Shown here: positions 26,799 to 36,996 of the stretch, piece after piece | Numbering within the stretch: the stretch's first letter is position 1 | Layout: every line of letters begins with the position of its first letter | Assembly: GCF_000021985.1 (NCBI RefSeq) | Contig: NC_011901.1 | Location: forward strand, 2,738,501 to 2,802,500 | DNA length: 64,000 nucleotides | Source of the DNA: Thioalkalivibrio sulfidiphilus HL-EbGr7 | GTDB lineage: Bacteria > Pseudomonadota > Gammaproteobacteria > Ectothiorhodospirales > Ectothiorhodospiraceae | Direction: 5' to 3' | Notes under the pieces: model-generated | Told to the model about the DNA's origin: nothing | The model's database searches: none | Seen by the model: only the letters and a program-made list of their open reading frames with translations | Program-made: the position numbers and the translations under genes

Positions 26799-28841
26799 AT
26801 GACCCAGACCCCCGACAACTCCCCGGCCACCCGGCAGATCCTGGTCACCAGCGCCCTGCCCTACGCCAACGGCCCGATCCACCTGGGCCACCTGGTGGAA
26901 TACATCCAGACCGACATCTGGGTGCGCTTCCAGCGCATGGGCGGGCACCGCTGCATCTACGTGTGCGCCGACGATGCCCACGGCACCCCGATCATGCTCA
27001 AGGCGCGCGCCGAGGGCATCGAGCCGGAAGAACTCATCGAGCGCATCGGCCACGAGCACCGCGCCGACTTCGCCGGCTTCCACGTGGCCTTCGACCAGTA
27101 CCACAGCACCCACTCGCCGGAGAACCAGCACTTCGCGGAACTCATCTATACAAGGCTTCGCGACGGCGGGCACATCGCCCGGCGCACCATCCGCCAGGCC
27201 TACGACCCGAAGGCGGGCATGTTCCTGCCGGACCGCTTCATCAAGGGCGAGTGCCCCAAGTGCGGCGCGGCGGATCAGTACGGCGATTCCTGCGAGGCCT
27301 GCGGCGCCACCTACGCGCCCACGGACCTGAAGAACCCGGTGTCCGCCATCTCCGGGGCCACCCCCGTGGAGAAGGAGTCGGAACACTATTTCTTCAAGCT
27401 GGCGGATTTTGAGCAGTTCCTGCGCGAGTGGACCGGCTCCGGCAGCCTGCAGCCGGAGATCCGCAACAAGCTGAACGAGTGGTTCAAGGCGGGCCTGACC
27501 GACTGGGACATCTCCCGGGACGCCCCCTACTGGGGCTTCGAGATCCCCGATGCACCGGGCAAGTATTTCTACGTGTGGCTGGACGCGCCCATCGGCTACA
27601 TGGCGAGCTTCAAGCGCTACTGCGAGGGCCACGGCCTGGACTTCGACGCCTGGTGGTCGCCGGACAGCCAGGCGGAGCTGTATCACTTCATCGGCAAGGA
27701 CATCGCCTACTTCCACACCCTGTTCTGGCCCGCCATGCTCACGGGCGCCGGTTTCCGCGCCCCCACGGCGGTGTTCTGCCACGGCTTTCTCACCGTCAAC
27801 GGCCAGAAGATGTCCAAGTCCCGGGGCACCTTCATCAAGGCGCGCACCTACCTGGATCACCTGAACCCCGAGTACCTGCGCTACTACTTCGCCGCCAAGC
27901 TCGGCTCCGGGGTGGACGACATCGATCTGAGCCTCGATGACTTCATCGCCCGGGTGAACAGCGACCTGGTGGGCAAGGTGGTGAACATCGCCTCGCGCTG
28001 CGCCGGCTTCATCCACAAGCGCTTCAACGGCCAGCTGGCCGACAGCCTGCCCGACGCCGACCTCTACCAGCGCTTCGCCCGCAGCCGGGACGAGATCGCG
28101 AAACTCTTCGAGGCCCGTGAATTCGGCCAGGCCATGCGCGAGATCATGGCGCTGGCCGACGTGGCCAACCAGTACATCGACGAGCACAAGCCCTGGGTGC
28201 TGGCCAAGCAGGAAGGCATGGAGGACCGGGTGCAGGCGGTCTGCACCCAGGGCCTGAACCTGTTCCGGGTGCTCATGACCTATCTGAAGCCCGTGCTGCC
28301 CGCCATGGCGGAGAAGGCCGAGGGCTTCCTGAACGTGGCGCCGCTCGCCTGGAACCACGTGGCCGAGCCCCTGCTGGCGCACAGGATCAACCCCTTCGAG
28401 CCGCTCATGACCCGGGTGGACCCGGACGCCGTGGCGCGCCTGCAGGAGGCCTCCAGGGAGGATCTCACCGCCGCCACCGCGCCGAAGCAGGAACTGGAAG
28501 GCGGCCCCATTGCCCAAGAAATCGGCATCGAGGATTTCGGCAAGATCGACCTGCGCGTGGCGCGTATCGTCAAGGCCGAGCACGTGGAGGGCGCCGACAA
28601 GCTGCTGCGCCTGTCCCTCGATCTCGGCGGCGAGATGCGCCAGGTGTTCGCCGGCATCAAGTCCGCCTACGACCCGGCGGACCTGGAAGGCAAACTCACG
28701 GTGATGGTGGCCAACCTCGCCCCGCGCAAGATGAAGTTCGGCATGTCGGAAGGCATGGTGCTGGCCGCGGGGCCGGGCGGGAAGGAATTGTTCATTTTGA
28801 ACCCGGATGATGGCGCGAGGCCGGGGATGCGGGTTAAGTGA
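26799..28841 (+). CDS. metG: Methionyl-tRNA synthetase
   Basis: 680 residues. HIGH-type motif HLGH near residue 28, zinc knuckle [18 protein letters not shown] around 150, KMSKS at about 340 (KMSKSRGTF), an anticodon-binding helical domain, and a C-terminal tRNA-binding OB domain ([20 protein letters not shown]). Full length, dimeric E. coli-type enzyme. Divergent from mrp; the metG-mrp pairing is common in gammaproteobacteria. Confidence 0.97.
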   Translation: MTQTPDNSPATRQILVTSALPYANGPIHLGHLVEYIQTDIWVRFQRMGGHRCIYVCADDAHGTPIMLKARAEGIEPEELIERIGHEHRADFAGFHVAFDQYHSTHSPENQHFAELIYTRLRDGGHIARRTIRQAYDPKAGMFLPDRFIKGECPKCGAADQYGDSCEACGATYAPTDLKNPVSAISGATPVEKESEHYFFKLADFEQFLREWTGSGSLQPEIRNKLNEWFKAGLTDWDISRDAPYWGFEIPDAPGKYFYVWLDAPIGYMASFKRYCEGHGLDFDAWWSPDSQAELYHFIGKDIAYFHTLFWPAMLTGAGFRAPTAVFCHGFLTVNGQKMSKSRGTFIKARTYLDHLNPEYLRYYFAAKLGSGVDDIDLSLDDFIARVNSDLVGKVVNIASRCAGFIHKRFNGQLADSLPDADLYQRFARSRDEIAKLFEAREFGQAMREIMALADVANQYIDEHKPWVLAKQEGMEDRVQAVCTQGLNLFRVLMTYLKPVLPAMAEKAEGFLNVAPLAWNHVAEPLLAHRINPFEPLMTRVDPDAVARLQEASREDLTAATAPKQELEGGPIAQEIGIEDFGKIDLRVARIVKAEHVEGADKLLRLSLDLGGEMRQVFAGIKSAYDPADLEGKLTVMVANLAPRKMKFGMSEGMVLAAGPGGKELFILNPDDGARPGMRVK

Positions 28842-28905
28842 GCCGCGGCAGTGGCGAGTGGCATGTCTCAAGTGGCTAGGAAAATCAGGACACGATAGGT
28901 AACGG

Positions 28906-29529
28906 ATGGACGAGCGGGATCCCAGATTCAAGGTGCGCGCGGCGGAGCTGATCGCGGCGGGGCACTTCTTCTTCGAGCGGGGCTGGGTGCCGGCCACGGC
29001 GGGCAACTTTTCCGCGCGCCTGGACGGGCACCACATGGCCGTGACCGTCTCCGGGCGCCACAAGGGCGAGCTCACCGAGGACGACCTGATGGTGGTGGAC
29101 CTGGACGGCAACGTGATCTCCGAGGGCAAGCGCCCCTCGGCGGAGGCCTTCCTGCACATCGTCCTGTACCGCCGCTTCCCGGACCTGGGCGCCGTGCTGC
29201 ACACCCACTCGGTGAACGCCACGGTACTCTCCAAGCTGTCCCCCGGCGGGCTGGTGATCGAGGACTACGAGGTGCTGAAGGCCTTTCCCGGCATCGACAC
29301 CCACCAGACGCACCTGAACGTGCCGGTGTTCGCCAACGACCAGGACATCCGCCAGCTGGCGGCGCGGGTGGACGAGCTGATGAACCGGGAGCCCAACATC
29401 CCCGGTTACCTGATCGAGGGCCACGGCCTGTACACCTGGGGCCAGGACGTGGCGGCGGCGCGCCGGCACATGGAGGCCTTCGAGTTCCTGTTTGAATGTG
29501 ACATGCAAATGCGGAGGTTGAGATCGTGA
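28906..29529 (+). CDS. mtnB: Methylthioribulose-1-phosphate dehydratase
   Basis: 207 residues of the class II aldolase fold: '[13 protein letters not shown]' N-terminal phosphate/zinc motif, '[10 protein letters not shown]', the catalytic Glu in SAEAFLH, zinc His in VLHTHSVNA and the second zinc His in [10 protein letters not shown]. Acts in methionine salvage from methylthioadenosine. Its last four bases overlap the GTG of mtnD, so the two are translationally coupled. Confidence 0.94.
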   Translation: MDERDPRFKVRAAELIAAGHFFFERGWVPATAGNFSARLDGHHMAVTVSGRHKGELTEDDLMVVDLDGNVISEGKRPSAEAFLHIVLYRRFPDLGAVLHTHSVNATVLSKLSPGGLVIEDYEVLKAFPGIDTHQTHLNVPVFANDQDIRQLAARVDELMNREPNIPGYLIEGHGLYTWGQDVAAARRHMEAFEFLFECDMQMRRLRS

Positions 29530-30068
29530 GCGCACTGAGCATCTACGCGGACAACGACCCGGGCCAGGCCCGGCGCTTCACCGAGTTCGACGACATCCGC
29601 CGCGAACTCAACGCCATCGGCGTGCGCTTCGAGCGCTGGGATGCCAGCAAACCCGTGGCCCCCGGCGCCAGCCAGGAGGAGATCCTCGAGGCCTACCAGG
29701 CCGACGTGGACCGGCTGATGCGCGAGAACGGCTTCAAGTCCGTGGACGTGGTGAGCCTGACCCCGGACCACCCCCAGCGGGAGGCCCTGCGCGCCAAGTT
29801 CCTGGACGAGCACACCCACAGCGAGGACGAGGTGCGTTTCTTCGTGGACGGCCAGGGCCTGTTCTACATCCACAAGAACGACCGGGTCTACGCCATGCTC
29901 TGCGAGAAGGGCGACCTGATCAGCGTGCCCGACAACACCACCCACTGGTTCGACATGGGCCCCGAGCCGCGCTTCACCGCCATCCGGCTGTTCTCCAACC
30001 CGGAAGGCTGGGTGGCCAACTTCACCGGCAGCGACATCGCCAGCCGCTTTCCTCGCTTCGGCGAGTGA
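29526..30068 (+). CDS. mtnD: Acireductone dioxygenase
   Basis: 180 residues, cupin fold. The metal-binding HxHx4E motif is [11 protein letters not shown], with the final His in TTHWFDMG. Converts acireductone to the 2-oxo acid precursor of methionine (Fe form) or to CO and other products (Ni form). GTG start overlaps mtnB. Confidence 0.94.
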   Translation: MSALSIYADNDPGQARRFTEFDDIRRELNAIGVRFERWDASKPVAPGASQEEILEAYQADVDRLMRENGFKSVDVVSLTPDHPQREALRAKFLDEHTHSEDEVRFFVDGQGLFYIHKNDRVYAMLCEKGDLISVPDNTTHWFDMGPEPRFTAIRLFSNPEGWVANFTGSDIASRFPRFGE

Positions 30069-30086
30069 GATTGGGGCCCGCTGTCG

Positions 30087-30170
30087 ACGCAAAGGGCGCA
30101 GAGGCGCGGAGAGCGCAAAGAGATTCGAGTCAAAATCTTTGCGACCTCTGCGCCTCTGCGCTCTCTGCGT
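30087..30170. repeat. Imperfect inverted repeat 'cgcaaagggcgcagaggcgcgg'
   Basis: Left arm 'gacgcaaagggcgcagaggcg' and right arm 'cgcctctgcgctctctgcgt' with an inner 'gcgcaaagagatt/aatctttgcg' hairpin, between mtnD and mtnC. Related in word content to the family A elements, without the 'caggatttacatgat' centre. Confidence 0.6.
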
Positions 30171-30207
30171 TGATTACAAAAGCGCCCCGACTCACCGATA
30201 AACAACC

Positions 30208-30882
30208 ATGACCAAGATCATCCTCACCGACATCGAAGGCACTACCTCCAGCCTGTCCTTTGTGAAGGACGTGCTGTTTCCCTATGCCCGGGAACACCTG
30301 CCCGAGTTCGTGCGCGGCCACCGGGACGACACCGAGGTGAAGCGCCTGCTGGCCGACGCCCGGGCCTATGCCGGCGGGGACCTGGACGAGGAGGCGCTGA
30401 TCGAGCGCATGATCGGCTGGATCGACAACGACCAGAAGATCACCCCGCTGAAGGCCCTCCAGGGCCTGATCTGGGAGGACGGCTACGCGCGCGGCGACTT
30501 CCAGGGCCACGTCTACGAGGACGCCGTGGCGCACCTGCGCCAGTGGCACCAGCAGGGCCTCCGGCTCGCCGTCTACTCCTCCGGCTCGGTGCATGCCCAG
30601 AAGCTGCTGTTCGGCCACACCGCCTTCGGTGATCTCAACCCCCTGTTCGAGGCCTACTTCGACACCCGCATCGGCGGCAAGCGCGACACCGCCTCCTACA
30701 AGGCCATCGCCAAGGAACTGGGTGTCGAGCCCCGGGAAGTGCTGTTCCTCTCCGACCTGCGCGCCGAACTGGACGCCGCCGCCGAGGCCGGCATGAAGAC
30801 CACGGCGCTGGACCGCGCCGGCAACGGCGAAGACTTCGGCCCGCATCCGGTGGCTCGGGATTTTGCCGGGGTCGGGGTTTGA
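30208..30882 (+). CDS. mtnC: Acireductone synthase (enolase-phosphatase E1)
   Basis: 224 residues, HAD superfamily. Motif I DIEGTTSS with the nucleophilic Asp, motif II YSSGSVHAQKLLF, a conserved Lys in GKRDTASY, and motif IV LFLSDLRAELDAA. It enolises and dephosphorylates diketomethylthiopentyl phosphate in methionine salvage. mtnA and the MTA phosphorylase/nucleosidase are not in this window. Confidence 0.94.
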   Translation: MTKIILTDIEGTTSSLSFVKDVLFPYAREHLPEFVRGHRDDTEVKRLLADARAYAGGDLDEEALIERMIGWIDNDQKITPLKALQGLIWEDGYARGDFQGHVYEDAVAHLRQWHQQGLRLAVYSSGSVHAQKLLFGHTAFGDLNPLFEAYFDTRIGGKRDTASYKAIAKELGVEPREVLFLSDLRAELDAAAEAGMKTTALDRAGNGEDFGPHPVARDFAGVGV

Positions 30883-30895
30883 AAAGCGCAAGATT

Positions 30896-31052
30896 GCCGC
30901 AGAGACGCGGAGGCGCAGAGAAGTTAAAACACTGGACAGGATTTACATGATGAACAGGATTAAATAAGGAAATCCGAACGGCCTTTTGAAATCATGTTCA
31001 TCATGTAAATCCTGTCAAATCGATTGTCTCTGCGCCTCCGCGCCTCTGCGGC
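30896..31052. repeat. 157-bp inverted-repeat element, family A copy 1
   Basis: Outer arms 'gccgcagagacgcggaggcg' and its near complement, inner arms 'acaggatttacatgatgaac' and 'gttcatcatgtaaatcctgt'. The copy at 32285-32441 has the same length and a nearly identical centre in reverse orientation. No coding content; directly upstream of rnfA. Confidence 0.8.
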
Positions 31053-31125
31053 AAGCCCTTCCATCCTTTAACCCCAATCCCAACCCGGTTGCAGCCCGAA
31101 GGCTGGCGCCGGATACTGACGAACG

Positions 31126-31704
31126 ATGACCGAATACGCCCTCATCCTGATCAGCACCGTGCTGGTGAACAACTTCGTCCTGGTGAAGTTCCTGGGGCTG
31201 TGTCCGTTCATGGGGGTGTCGCGCAAGGTGGAGACCGCCACCGGGATGGGGCTGGCCACCACCTTCGTGCTCACGCTCTCCTCCGTGTGCTCCTACCTGG
31301 TCAACGAATACCTGCTGGCGCCGCTGGGCCTGGAATACCTGCGCACCATCGCCTTCATCCTGGTGATCGCCGCGGTGGTGCAGTTCACCGAGATGGTGGT
31401 GCACAAGACCAGCCCGCTGCTCTACAACGTACTGGGCATCTTCCTGCCCCTGATCACCACCAACTGCGCGGTGCTGGGCGTGGCCCTGCTCAACGTGCAG
31501 GAGGCCCACGGCTTCATCGAGTCCGCCCTCTACGGCCTGGGTGCCGCGGTGGGCTTCTCCCTGGTGCTGGTGCTGTTCGCCTCCATCCGCGAGCGGGTGG
31601 CGGTGGCGGACGTGCCCCTGCCCTTCAAGGGCAACGCCATCGCCCTGATCACCGCGGGGCTCATGTCGCTCGGCTTCATGGGCTTCATCGGCCTGGTGAA
31701 GTGA
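31126..31704 (+). CDS. rnfA: Rnf electron transport complex subunit A
   Basis: 192 residues, six TM segments, standard length. Motifs '[18 protein letters not shown]' and '[16 protein letters not shown]' carry the conserved Cys that in RnfA/RnfE holds the intramembrane [2Fe-2S] cluster. First gene of the ion-pumping ferredoxin:NAD oxidoreductase (Rsx in E. coli). rnfB starts 7 bp after it. Confidence 0.96.
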   Translation: MTEYALILISTVLVNNFVLVKFLGLCPFMGVSRKVETATGMGLATTFVLTLSSVCSYLVNEYLLAPLGLEYLRTIAFILVIAAVVQFTEMVVHKTSPLLYNVLGIFLPLITTNCAVLGVALLNVQEAHGFIESALYGLGAAVGFSLVLVLFASIRERVAVADVPLPFKGNAIALITAGLMSLGFMGFIGLVK

Positions 31705-31711
31705 GGCCCCC

Positions 31712-32272
31712 GTGAGTGTGCTTGCCGCCATCCTCGCCATCAGCACCCTGGCCGCCGTGTTCGGCCTGCTGCTGGGCTATTCCGCCGTGCGCTTTCGGGT
31801 GGAAAGCGACCCGGTGGTGGACCAGATCGACGCCCTGCTGCCCCAGACCCAGTGCGGTCAGTGCAGCTACGCCGGCTGCCGCCCCTACGCCGAGGCCATC
31901 GCCGCCGGCGAGGCGGACATCAACCGCTGTCCGCCCGGCGGCGAGGCCACGGTGCTGGCGCTCGCCGACCTGCTGGGCCGGGACCCCAAGCCCGTGGAGG
32001 GCGAGACCAAGCCGCCCAGCGTGGCCATCATCGACGAGCAGGTGTGCATCGGCTGCACCCTGTGCATCCAGGCCTGCCCGGTGGACGCGATCCTCGGCGC
32101 CGCCAAGCAGATGCACACGGTGATCGAATCCGAGTGCACCGGCTGCGAGCTGTGCATCGAACCCTGCCCGGTGGACTGCATCGACATGGTGCCCATCGCC
32201 CAGGACATCAGCACCTGGAAGTGGCCCTTCCCGGCCGGCGAGACACCCGCCCGGGAGCCGGTAGTGTCCTGA
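31712..32272 (+). CDS. rnfB: Rnf complex subunit B (iron-sulfur)
   Basis: 186 residues from GTG. An N-terminal TM anchor ([20 protein letters not shown]), then the four-Cys motif CGQCSYAGC...RCPPGG, then two 4Fe-4S ferredoxin motifs [14 protein letters not shown] and [14 protein letters not shown]. It takes electrons from ferredoxin. It is the short form, without the additional C-terminal ferredoxin modules of some anaerobes. Confidence 0.96.
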   Translation: MSVLAAILAISTLAAVFGLLLGYSAVRFRVESDPVVDQIDALLPQTQCGQCSYAGCRPYAEAIAAGEADINRCPPGGEATVLALADLLGRDPKPVEGETKPPSVAIIDEQVCIGCTLCIQACPVDAILGAAKQMHTVIESECTGCELCIEPCPVDCIDMVPIAQDISTWKWPFPAGETPAREPVVS

Positions 32273-32284
32273 ATTCCACGCTGC

Positions 32285-32441
32285 GCCGCAGAGGCGCGGA
32301 GGCGCAGAGAACTGAAAACACTGGACAGGATTTACATGATGAACATGATTTCAAAAAGCCGTTCGGGTTTCGTTATTTAATCCTGTTCATCATGTAAATC
32401 CTGTCAAATTGATTTTCTCTGCGCCTCCGCGCCTCCGCGGC
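32285..32441. repeat. 157-bp inverted-repeat element, family A copy 2
   Basis: Begins 12 bp after rnfB. Same 157-bp length and arms as the copy at 30896-31052, with the centre reversed, so the two copies face each other around rnfA-rnfB. It splits rnfB from rnfC in an otherwise tight operon. Confidence 0.8.
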
Positions 32442-32482
32442 GTCTTTAGATAGCCCGAACCGGGTTAGAATGCTTCACCATC

Positions 32483-34081
32483 ATGACCGAACAGGCCCAC
32501 AAGCTGCATCGCTTCCACGGCGGGTTGCACATGCCCCGCCACAAGGAGGAGAGCACCCGGGATCCGGTGCTGCCCATGCGCATCCCGGCGCGCCTGATCG
32601 TGCCCCTGCGCCAGCACATCGGCGAGGCCGCCGAGGCCTGCGTGGCGCCGGGGGATCGGGTGAACAAGGGTCAGGTGATCGGCCGCTGCGACACCTACGT
32701 GGGTGCGGCGGTCCATGCCCCCACCTCCGGGCGCGTGGTGGAGATCGCCGATCACCCGGTGCCCCATCCTTCCGGCCTGTCCGCCCCCTGCGTGGTGATC
32801 GAACCGGACGGCCGTGAGTCCTGGGGCGAGAGCCGCCTGCCGCCCATCGAGGACTATCTCAACGCCGACCCGGTGAGCCTGCGCAACCGCATCCGCGAAG
32901 CGGGCATCGTGGGCCTGGGCGGGGCCGCCTTCCCCGCCGCCGTGAAGATCACGCCGCGCCCGGGTCAGACCCTGGACTGCCTGGTCATCAACGGCGCCGA
33001 GTGCGAGCCCTACATCACCTGCGACGATTCCCTGATGCGCACCCATGCCCGGGGCGTGATCGAGGGCATCCGCATCCTCATGCAGGCCCTCAAGCCGAGC
33101 TGCTGCCTGATCGGCATCGAGGATCACATGAGCGGCGCCATCGCCGCCATGCGCAATGCCCTGGGCGGGGACGAGGCCCACGGCATCCGCATCGTGCCCA
33201 TCCCCAGCCTGTATCCCGCCGGCGGTGAGCGCCAGCTGATCCAGGTGCTCACCGGCCGGGAAGTGCCCAGCCAGGGACTGCCGGCGGACATCGGCATGGT
33301 GTGCCAGAACGTGGGCACCGCCTACGCCATCTACCGGGCGGTGGCCCACGGCGAGCCGCTGATCTCGCGCATCATCACCGTCACCGGCAAAGGCGTGCAG
33401 CACCCGCGCAACCTGGAGGTGCTGATCGGCACTCCCATCGCCGACCTGGTGGCCGCCGCCGAGGGCTACACCGGCGAGGTGAGCCGGCTGATCATGGGCG
33501 GTCCCATGATGGGCTTCGCCCTGCAGAGCGACGCGATCCCCGTGGTCAAGGGCACCAACTGCATCCTGGCCGCCAGCCACGAGGACGTGGCCCCGCCCGG
33601 ACCGGTGATGCCCTGCATCCGCTGCGGCCAGTGCGCCGAGGCCTGCCCGGCGCAGCTGCTGCCCCAGCAGCTCTACTGGTTCGCCCGGGCCAAGGACTTC
33701 GACAAGGCCCAGGACTACAGCCTGTTCGACTGCATCGAGTGCGGCTGCTGCGCCTACGTCTGCCCCAGCAACATTCCTCTGGTACAGTACTACCGCTTCG
33801 CCAAGAACGAGATCTGGTCCCAGGAGCGGGAACGCCGGAAGGCGGACATCGCCCGCGAGCGACATGAGTTCCGCCAGGCACGCCTGGAACAGGAAGAACG
33901 GGAGAAGGCCGAGCGCCTGGCCCGCAAGAAGGCCGCCCTGGCCGCCAAGCAGGACGACACCGCCGACGACCCCAAGAAGGCCGCCATCCAGGCCGCCCTG
34001 GAACGGGCCAAGGCCCGCAAGGCCGCCCAGGAAGCCGAACAGATGAGCGCAGAGAAGGCAGATAAGGAACCGTCGGGCTGA
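32483..34081 (+). CDS. rnfC: Rnf complex subunit C
   Basis: 532 residues. RnfC barrel-sandwich N terminus (FHGGLHMPRHKEES), a flavin/NADH binding core with 'GLGGAAFPAAVKI' and 'INGAECEPYITCDDSLM', two 4Fe-4S motifs CIRCGQCAEACP and CIECGCCAYVCPSN, and a C-terminal charged helical tail (about 440-532, KKAALAAKQ-like). The NADH-oxidising cytoplasmic subunit. The tail is much shorter than the Ala/Lys repeat of E. coli RsxC. Confidence 0.96.
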   Translation: MTEQAHKLHRFHGGLHMPRHKEESTRDPVLPMRIPARLIVPLRQHIGEAAEACVAPGDRVNKGQVIGRCDTYVGAAVHAPTSGRVVEIADHPVPHPSGLSAPCVVIEPDGRESWGESRLPPIEDYLNADPVSLRNRIREAGIVGLGGAAFPAAVKITPRPGQTLDCLVINGAECEPYITCDDSLMRTHARGVIEGIRILMQALKPSCCLIGIEDHMSGAIAAMRNALGGDEAHGIRIVPIPSLYPAGGERQLIQVLTGREVPSQGLPADIGMVCQNVGTAYAIYRAVAHGEPLISRIITVTGKGVQHPRNLEVLIGTPIADLVAAAEGYTGEVSRLIMGGPMMGFALQSDAIPVVKGTNCILAASHEDVAPPGPVMPCIRCGQCAEACPAQLLPQQLYWFARAKDFDKAQDYSLFDCIECGCCAYVCPSNIPLVQYYRFAKNEIWSQERERRKADIARERHEFRQARLEQEEREKAERLARKKAALAAKQDDTADDPKKAAIQAALERAKARKAAQEAEQMSAEKADKEPSG

Positions 34082-34147
34082 CCACCATGCCACGGAAACC
34101 GGCTTTTACTTGTCTCTTGCCTCTTGGATCTTACCTCTAGCGCCTTC

Positions 34148-35206
34148 ATGCACTTCCGCACCCAAACCTCCCCCCACATGACCCCTGCCCACAACGTGGG
34201 CCAGGTGATGCGCCGCGTGCTCTACGCCCTGGTGCCGGGCACGCTCGCCATGGCCTGGTACTTCGGCTGGGGCGTGCTGATCAACGTGGCCCTGGCGGTG
34301 GTGCTGGCGGTGGGCCTCGAGGCGCTCATGCTGGTGCTGCGCCGGCGGCCGGTGATCCCGACGCTCTCCGACTACAGCGCGGTAGTCACCGGCTGGCTGT
34401 TCGCCCTGGCCCTGCCGCCGCTCACCCCCTGGTGGGTGACCCTGGTGGGCGTCGGTTTCGCCATCGTGGTGGCCAAGCACCTCTACGGCGGCCTGGGCTA
34501 CAACCCCTTCAACCCGGCGATGGTGGGTTACGTGGTGGTGCTGCTGTCATTTCCCCGGGAGATGACCCTGTGGCTGCCGCCCACGGCCCTGGCCGAGGTG
34601 AGCTTCAGCCCGACCCAGGCCCTGGCCATCACCTTCCTGGGCCAGCTACCGCCCGGACTGACCTGGGACGCCATCACCACCGCCACGCCGCTCGATCTCA
34701 TGAAGACCGAGCTGGCCAGGAACCTGACCATCACGGAGATCCGCGACAACCCGCTGTTCGGCGATTTCTCCGGCCGGGGCTGGGAATGGATCGGCAACTG
34801 GTTCCTGCTGGGGGGCATCGCGCTGCTGTTCATGCGCGTGATCACCTGGCACATCCCCGTGGCGGTGCTGGGCGGCCTGGCCGTCACCGCGGGTCTGTTC
34901 TGGATCGTCGACCCGGACGCCTTCGCCTCGCCCGCCTTCCACGTGTTCAGCGGCGCCGCCATCCTGGGCGCCTTCTTCATCGCCACGGACCCGGTGTCCG
35001 CCAGCACCACGCCGATGGGGCGCATCCTCTACGGCCTGGGCATCGGCGTGCTCATCTACGTGATCCGCACCTGGGGCGGCTACCCGGACGCGGTGGCCTT
35101 CGCCGTGCTGCTCATGAATATGGCCGCGCCCACTATCGATCACTACACCCGGCCAAGGGTGTTCGGCCAGAAGCCGCCACGGCGCGAGAACGGTGGCGCG
35201 CCATGA
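34148..35206 (+). CDS. rnfD: Rnf complex subunit D
   Basis: 352 residues with about ten TM segments. FMN is expected to be covalently bound at the Thr of ITTATPLDL (RnfD S/TxATP motif). 'GGLGYNPFNPAMVGYV' and 'ATDPVSASTTPMGRILYG' are family signatures. Start at 34148 (MHFRTQTSPH) chosen over an ATG eight codons upstream because it matches the family N terminus. The stop overlaps rnfG. Confidence 0.95.
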   Translation: MHFRTQTSPHMTPAHNVGQVMRRVLYALVPGTLAMAWYFGWGVLINVALAVVLAVGLEALMLVLRRRPVIPTLSDYSAVVTGWLFALALPPLTPWWVTLVGVGFAIVVAKHLYGGLGYNPFNPAMVGYVVVLLSFPREMTLWLPPTALAEVSFSPTQALAITFLGQLPPGLTWDAITTATPLDLMKTELARNLTITEIRDNPLFGDFSGRGWEWIGNWFLLGGIALLFMRVITWHIPVAVLGGLAVTAGLFWIVDPDAFASPAFHVFSGAAILGAFFIATDPVSASTTPMGRILYGLGIGVLIYVIRTWGGYPDAVAFAVLLMNMAAPTIDHYTRPRVFGQKPPRRENGGAP

Positions 35207-35904
35207 TGCGCAACATCGTCATCTCCGGCGTGCTGCTGGCCCTGTTCGGCGTGGTCGGCACGGCCCTGGTGGCCTTCGTGTACCAGGGCACGGAGGATCG
35301 CATCGCCGCCAACATCGAGGCGGCGACCCTCAACAGCCTGCACGAGATCCTCAGCCACGAGGCCTATGACAATGACATCCTCGCGGACAGCCTCCTGCTC
35401 TCCCACGAACTGCTGGGCGGGCGGGACCTGCGGGTCTACCGGGCGCGCCTGGGCGCAGAGCCGGTGGCGGCAGTGTTCACCGTGGTTGCGCCGGCCGGCT
35501 ACGGCGGCCCCATCCGCCTGCTGGTGGGCATCAATGTGTTCGGCGAGATCGACGGCGTGCGGGTGGTGAGCCACCGGGAGACCCCGGGGCTGGGCGACGA
35601 CATCGAGGTGGGCCGCTCCGACTGGATCCTGTCCTTCGACGGACGCAGCCTGCTCGACCCCTTCTACGACCGCTGGGCGGTGCGCCGGGACGGGGGCGTG
35701 TTCGACCAGTTCACCGGCGCCACCATCACCCCACGGGCCGTGGTGACGGCCGTGCGCGACGCGCTGATATACTTCGAGTCCCACCGTGACATCGTGTTCG
35801 CACCCCTGCCCGACGCGCAGCCCGTCGACGCAGCCCCGGCTGAAGAAGCCCAGACTGAAGCAGTCCAGACAGAAGCACTAATGGAGGCAAGCCCCCGTGA
35901 GTGA
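35203..35904 (+). CDS. rnfG: Rnf complex subunit G
   Basis: 233 residues. One N-terminal TM ([22 protein letters not shown]), a periplasmic domain with '[13 protein letters not shown]', and the FMN attachment motif TGAT in [15 protein letters not shown]. The C-terminal tail (after about 205) is low-complexity Ala/Glu/Thr. ATGATG start overlaps the rnfD stop; the end overlaps rnfE by 8 bp. Confidence 0.94.
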   Translation: MMRNIVISGVLLALFGVVGTALVAFVYQGTEDRIAANIEAATLNSLHEILSHEAYDNDILADSLLLSHELLGGRDLRVYRARLGAEPVAAVFTVVAPAGYGGPIRLLVGINVFGEIDGVRVVSHRETPGLGDDIEVGRSDWILSFDGRSLLDPFYDRWAVRRDGGVFDQFTGATITPRAVVTAVRDALIYFESHRDIVFAPLPDAQPVDAAPAEEAQTEAVQTEALMEASPRE

Positions 35905-36583
35905 CATCAGCTACCGCGAGATCAATGCCAACGGCTTCTGGCACAACAACCCGGGGCTGGTACAGCTGCTGGGCCTGTGTCCGCTGCTGGCCATCTCCGG
36001 CACGGTGGTCAACGCCCTGGGGCTGGGCCTGGCCACCACCCTCACCCTGGTGGCCTCCAACGTCACCGTATCCCTGATCCGTCACTGGGTGCGCCCGGAG
36101 ATCCGCATCCCGGTGTTCGTGCTGATCATCGCCTCGGTGGTGACCGCCATCGAGCTGGCCATGAACGCCTTCTTCCACGAGCTGTACCTGATCCTGGGCA
36201 TCTTCATCCCCCTGATCGTCACCAACTGCGCCATCATCGGCCGCGCCGAGGCCTTCGCCTCCAAGCAGCCTATCCCCAAGGCCCTGGCCGACGGCCTGGC
36301 CATGGGCCTGGGCTTCACCTGCGTGCTGGTGGCCCTGGGGGCGCTGCGCGAGGCGGTGGGCCACGGCACCCTGCTGGCGGACGCGCACCTGATGTTCGGC
36401 GAGGCCGCGCGGGGCTTCAGCCTGACCCTGTTCGAGGAATACCGGGGCTTCCTGCTGGCCCTGCTCCCCCCCGGCGCCTTCATCGCCCTGGGCCTGCTGA
36501 TCGCGCTGAAGAACATCATCGACGCCCGCCTGCAGAAGCGCCAACCTGCCCAGGCCGCGGTGCCTGTGGAAGCGGCGGGCTGA
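35897..36583 (+). CDS. rnfE: Rnf complex subunit E
   Basis: 228 residues, six TM segments, homologous to RnfA: '[20 protein letters not shown]' and '[22 protein letters not shown]' with the conserved cluster-binding Cys. Starts at a GTG inside the end of rnfG. Closes the rnfABCDGE block. Confidence 0.95.
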   Translation: MSDISYREINANGFWHNNPGLVQLLGLCPLLAISGTVVNALGLGLATTLTLVASNVTVSLIRHWVRPEIRIPVFVLIIASVVTAIELAMNAFFHELYLILGIFIPLIVTNCAIIGRAEAFASKQPIPKALADGLAMGLGFTCVLVALGALREAVGHGTLLADAHLMFGEAARGFSLTLFEEYRGFLLALLPPGAFIALGLLIALKNIIDARLQKRQPAQAAVPVEAAG

Positions 36584-36600
36584 GAAAGATCCAGAGCCTG

Positions 36601-36795
36601 TTCTCTCGCGGAGGCGCGGAGACGCTGAGAACCGCATAAATCATCATCTTTCGTTTTCCCCGTGCCTCAGTGGCTCCGTGAGAGGATGGATTTTCGAATC
36701 TGGCTCTGGGAAACCCGTCCTCTCACGGAGCCACGGGGACACGGAGGATCCCCATTTCTCGTGCTTTTCTCCGCGTCTCCGCGCCTCCGCGAGAA
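36601..36795. repeat. Nested palindromic repeat element (family B copy)
   Basis: Outer arms 'ttctctcgcggaggcgcggag' and 'ctccgcgcctccgcgagaa'; inner inverted repeat 'tggctccgtgagagga' (36671-36686) and 'tcctctcacggagcca' (36718-36733). Closely related to 23735-23977. The rest of the 413-bp rnfE-downstream gap (36796-36996) holds 'cttcccacctctaaattc' words and no gene. Confidence 0.75.
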
Positions 36796-36996
36796 CATGG
36801 GGTTTGCTTTTGACGCGCGCCCCGGACCGCGAACAGCGTGGAAAAACCCTACTTCCCACCTCTAAATTCACACCTCGCACTTCCCATCCCCCGCTTGGCG
36901 TTGCGGCGGTGAATCGGTAAACTTCAGCGGTTTCTAATTTTCCCAAGGGCTGCAAGTGCGGCCTCTGAACCTGCAAGACCGCAAGAGGACTTACAC

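Noticed and set aside
26772-29234. Long open frame antisense to metG and mtnB
   Set aside because: Shadow of highly conserved genes with complete motifs on the plus strand.
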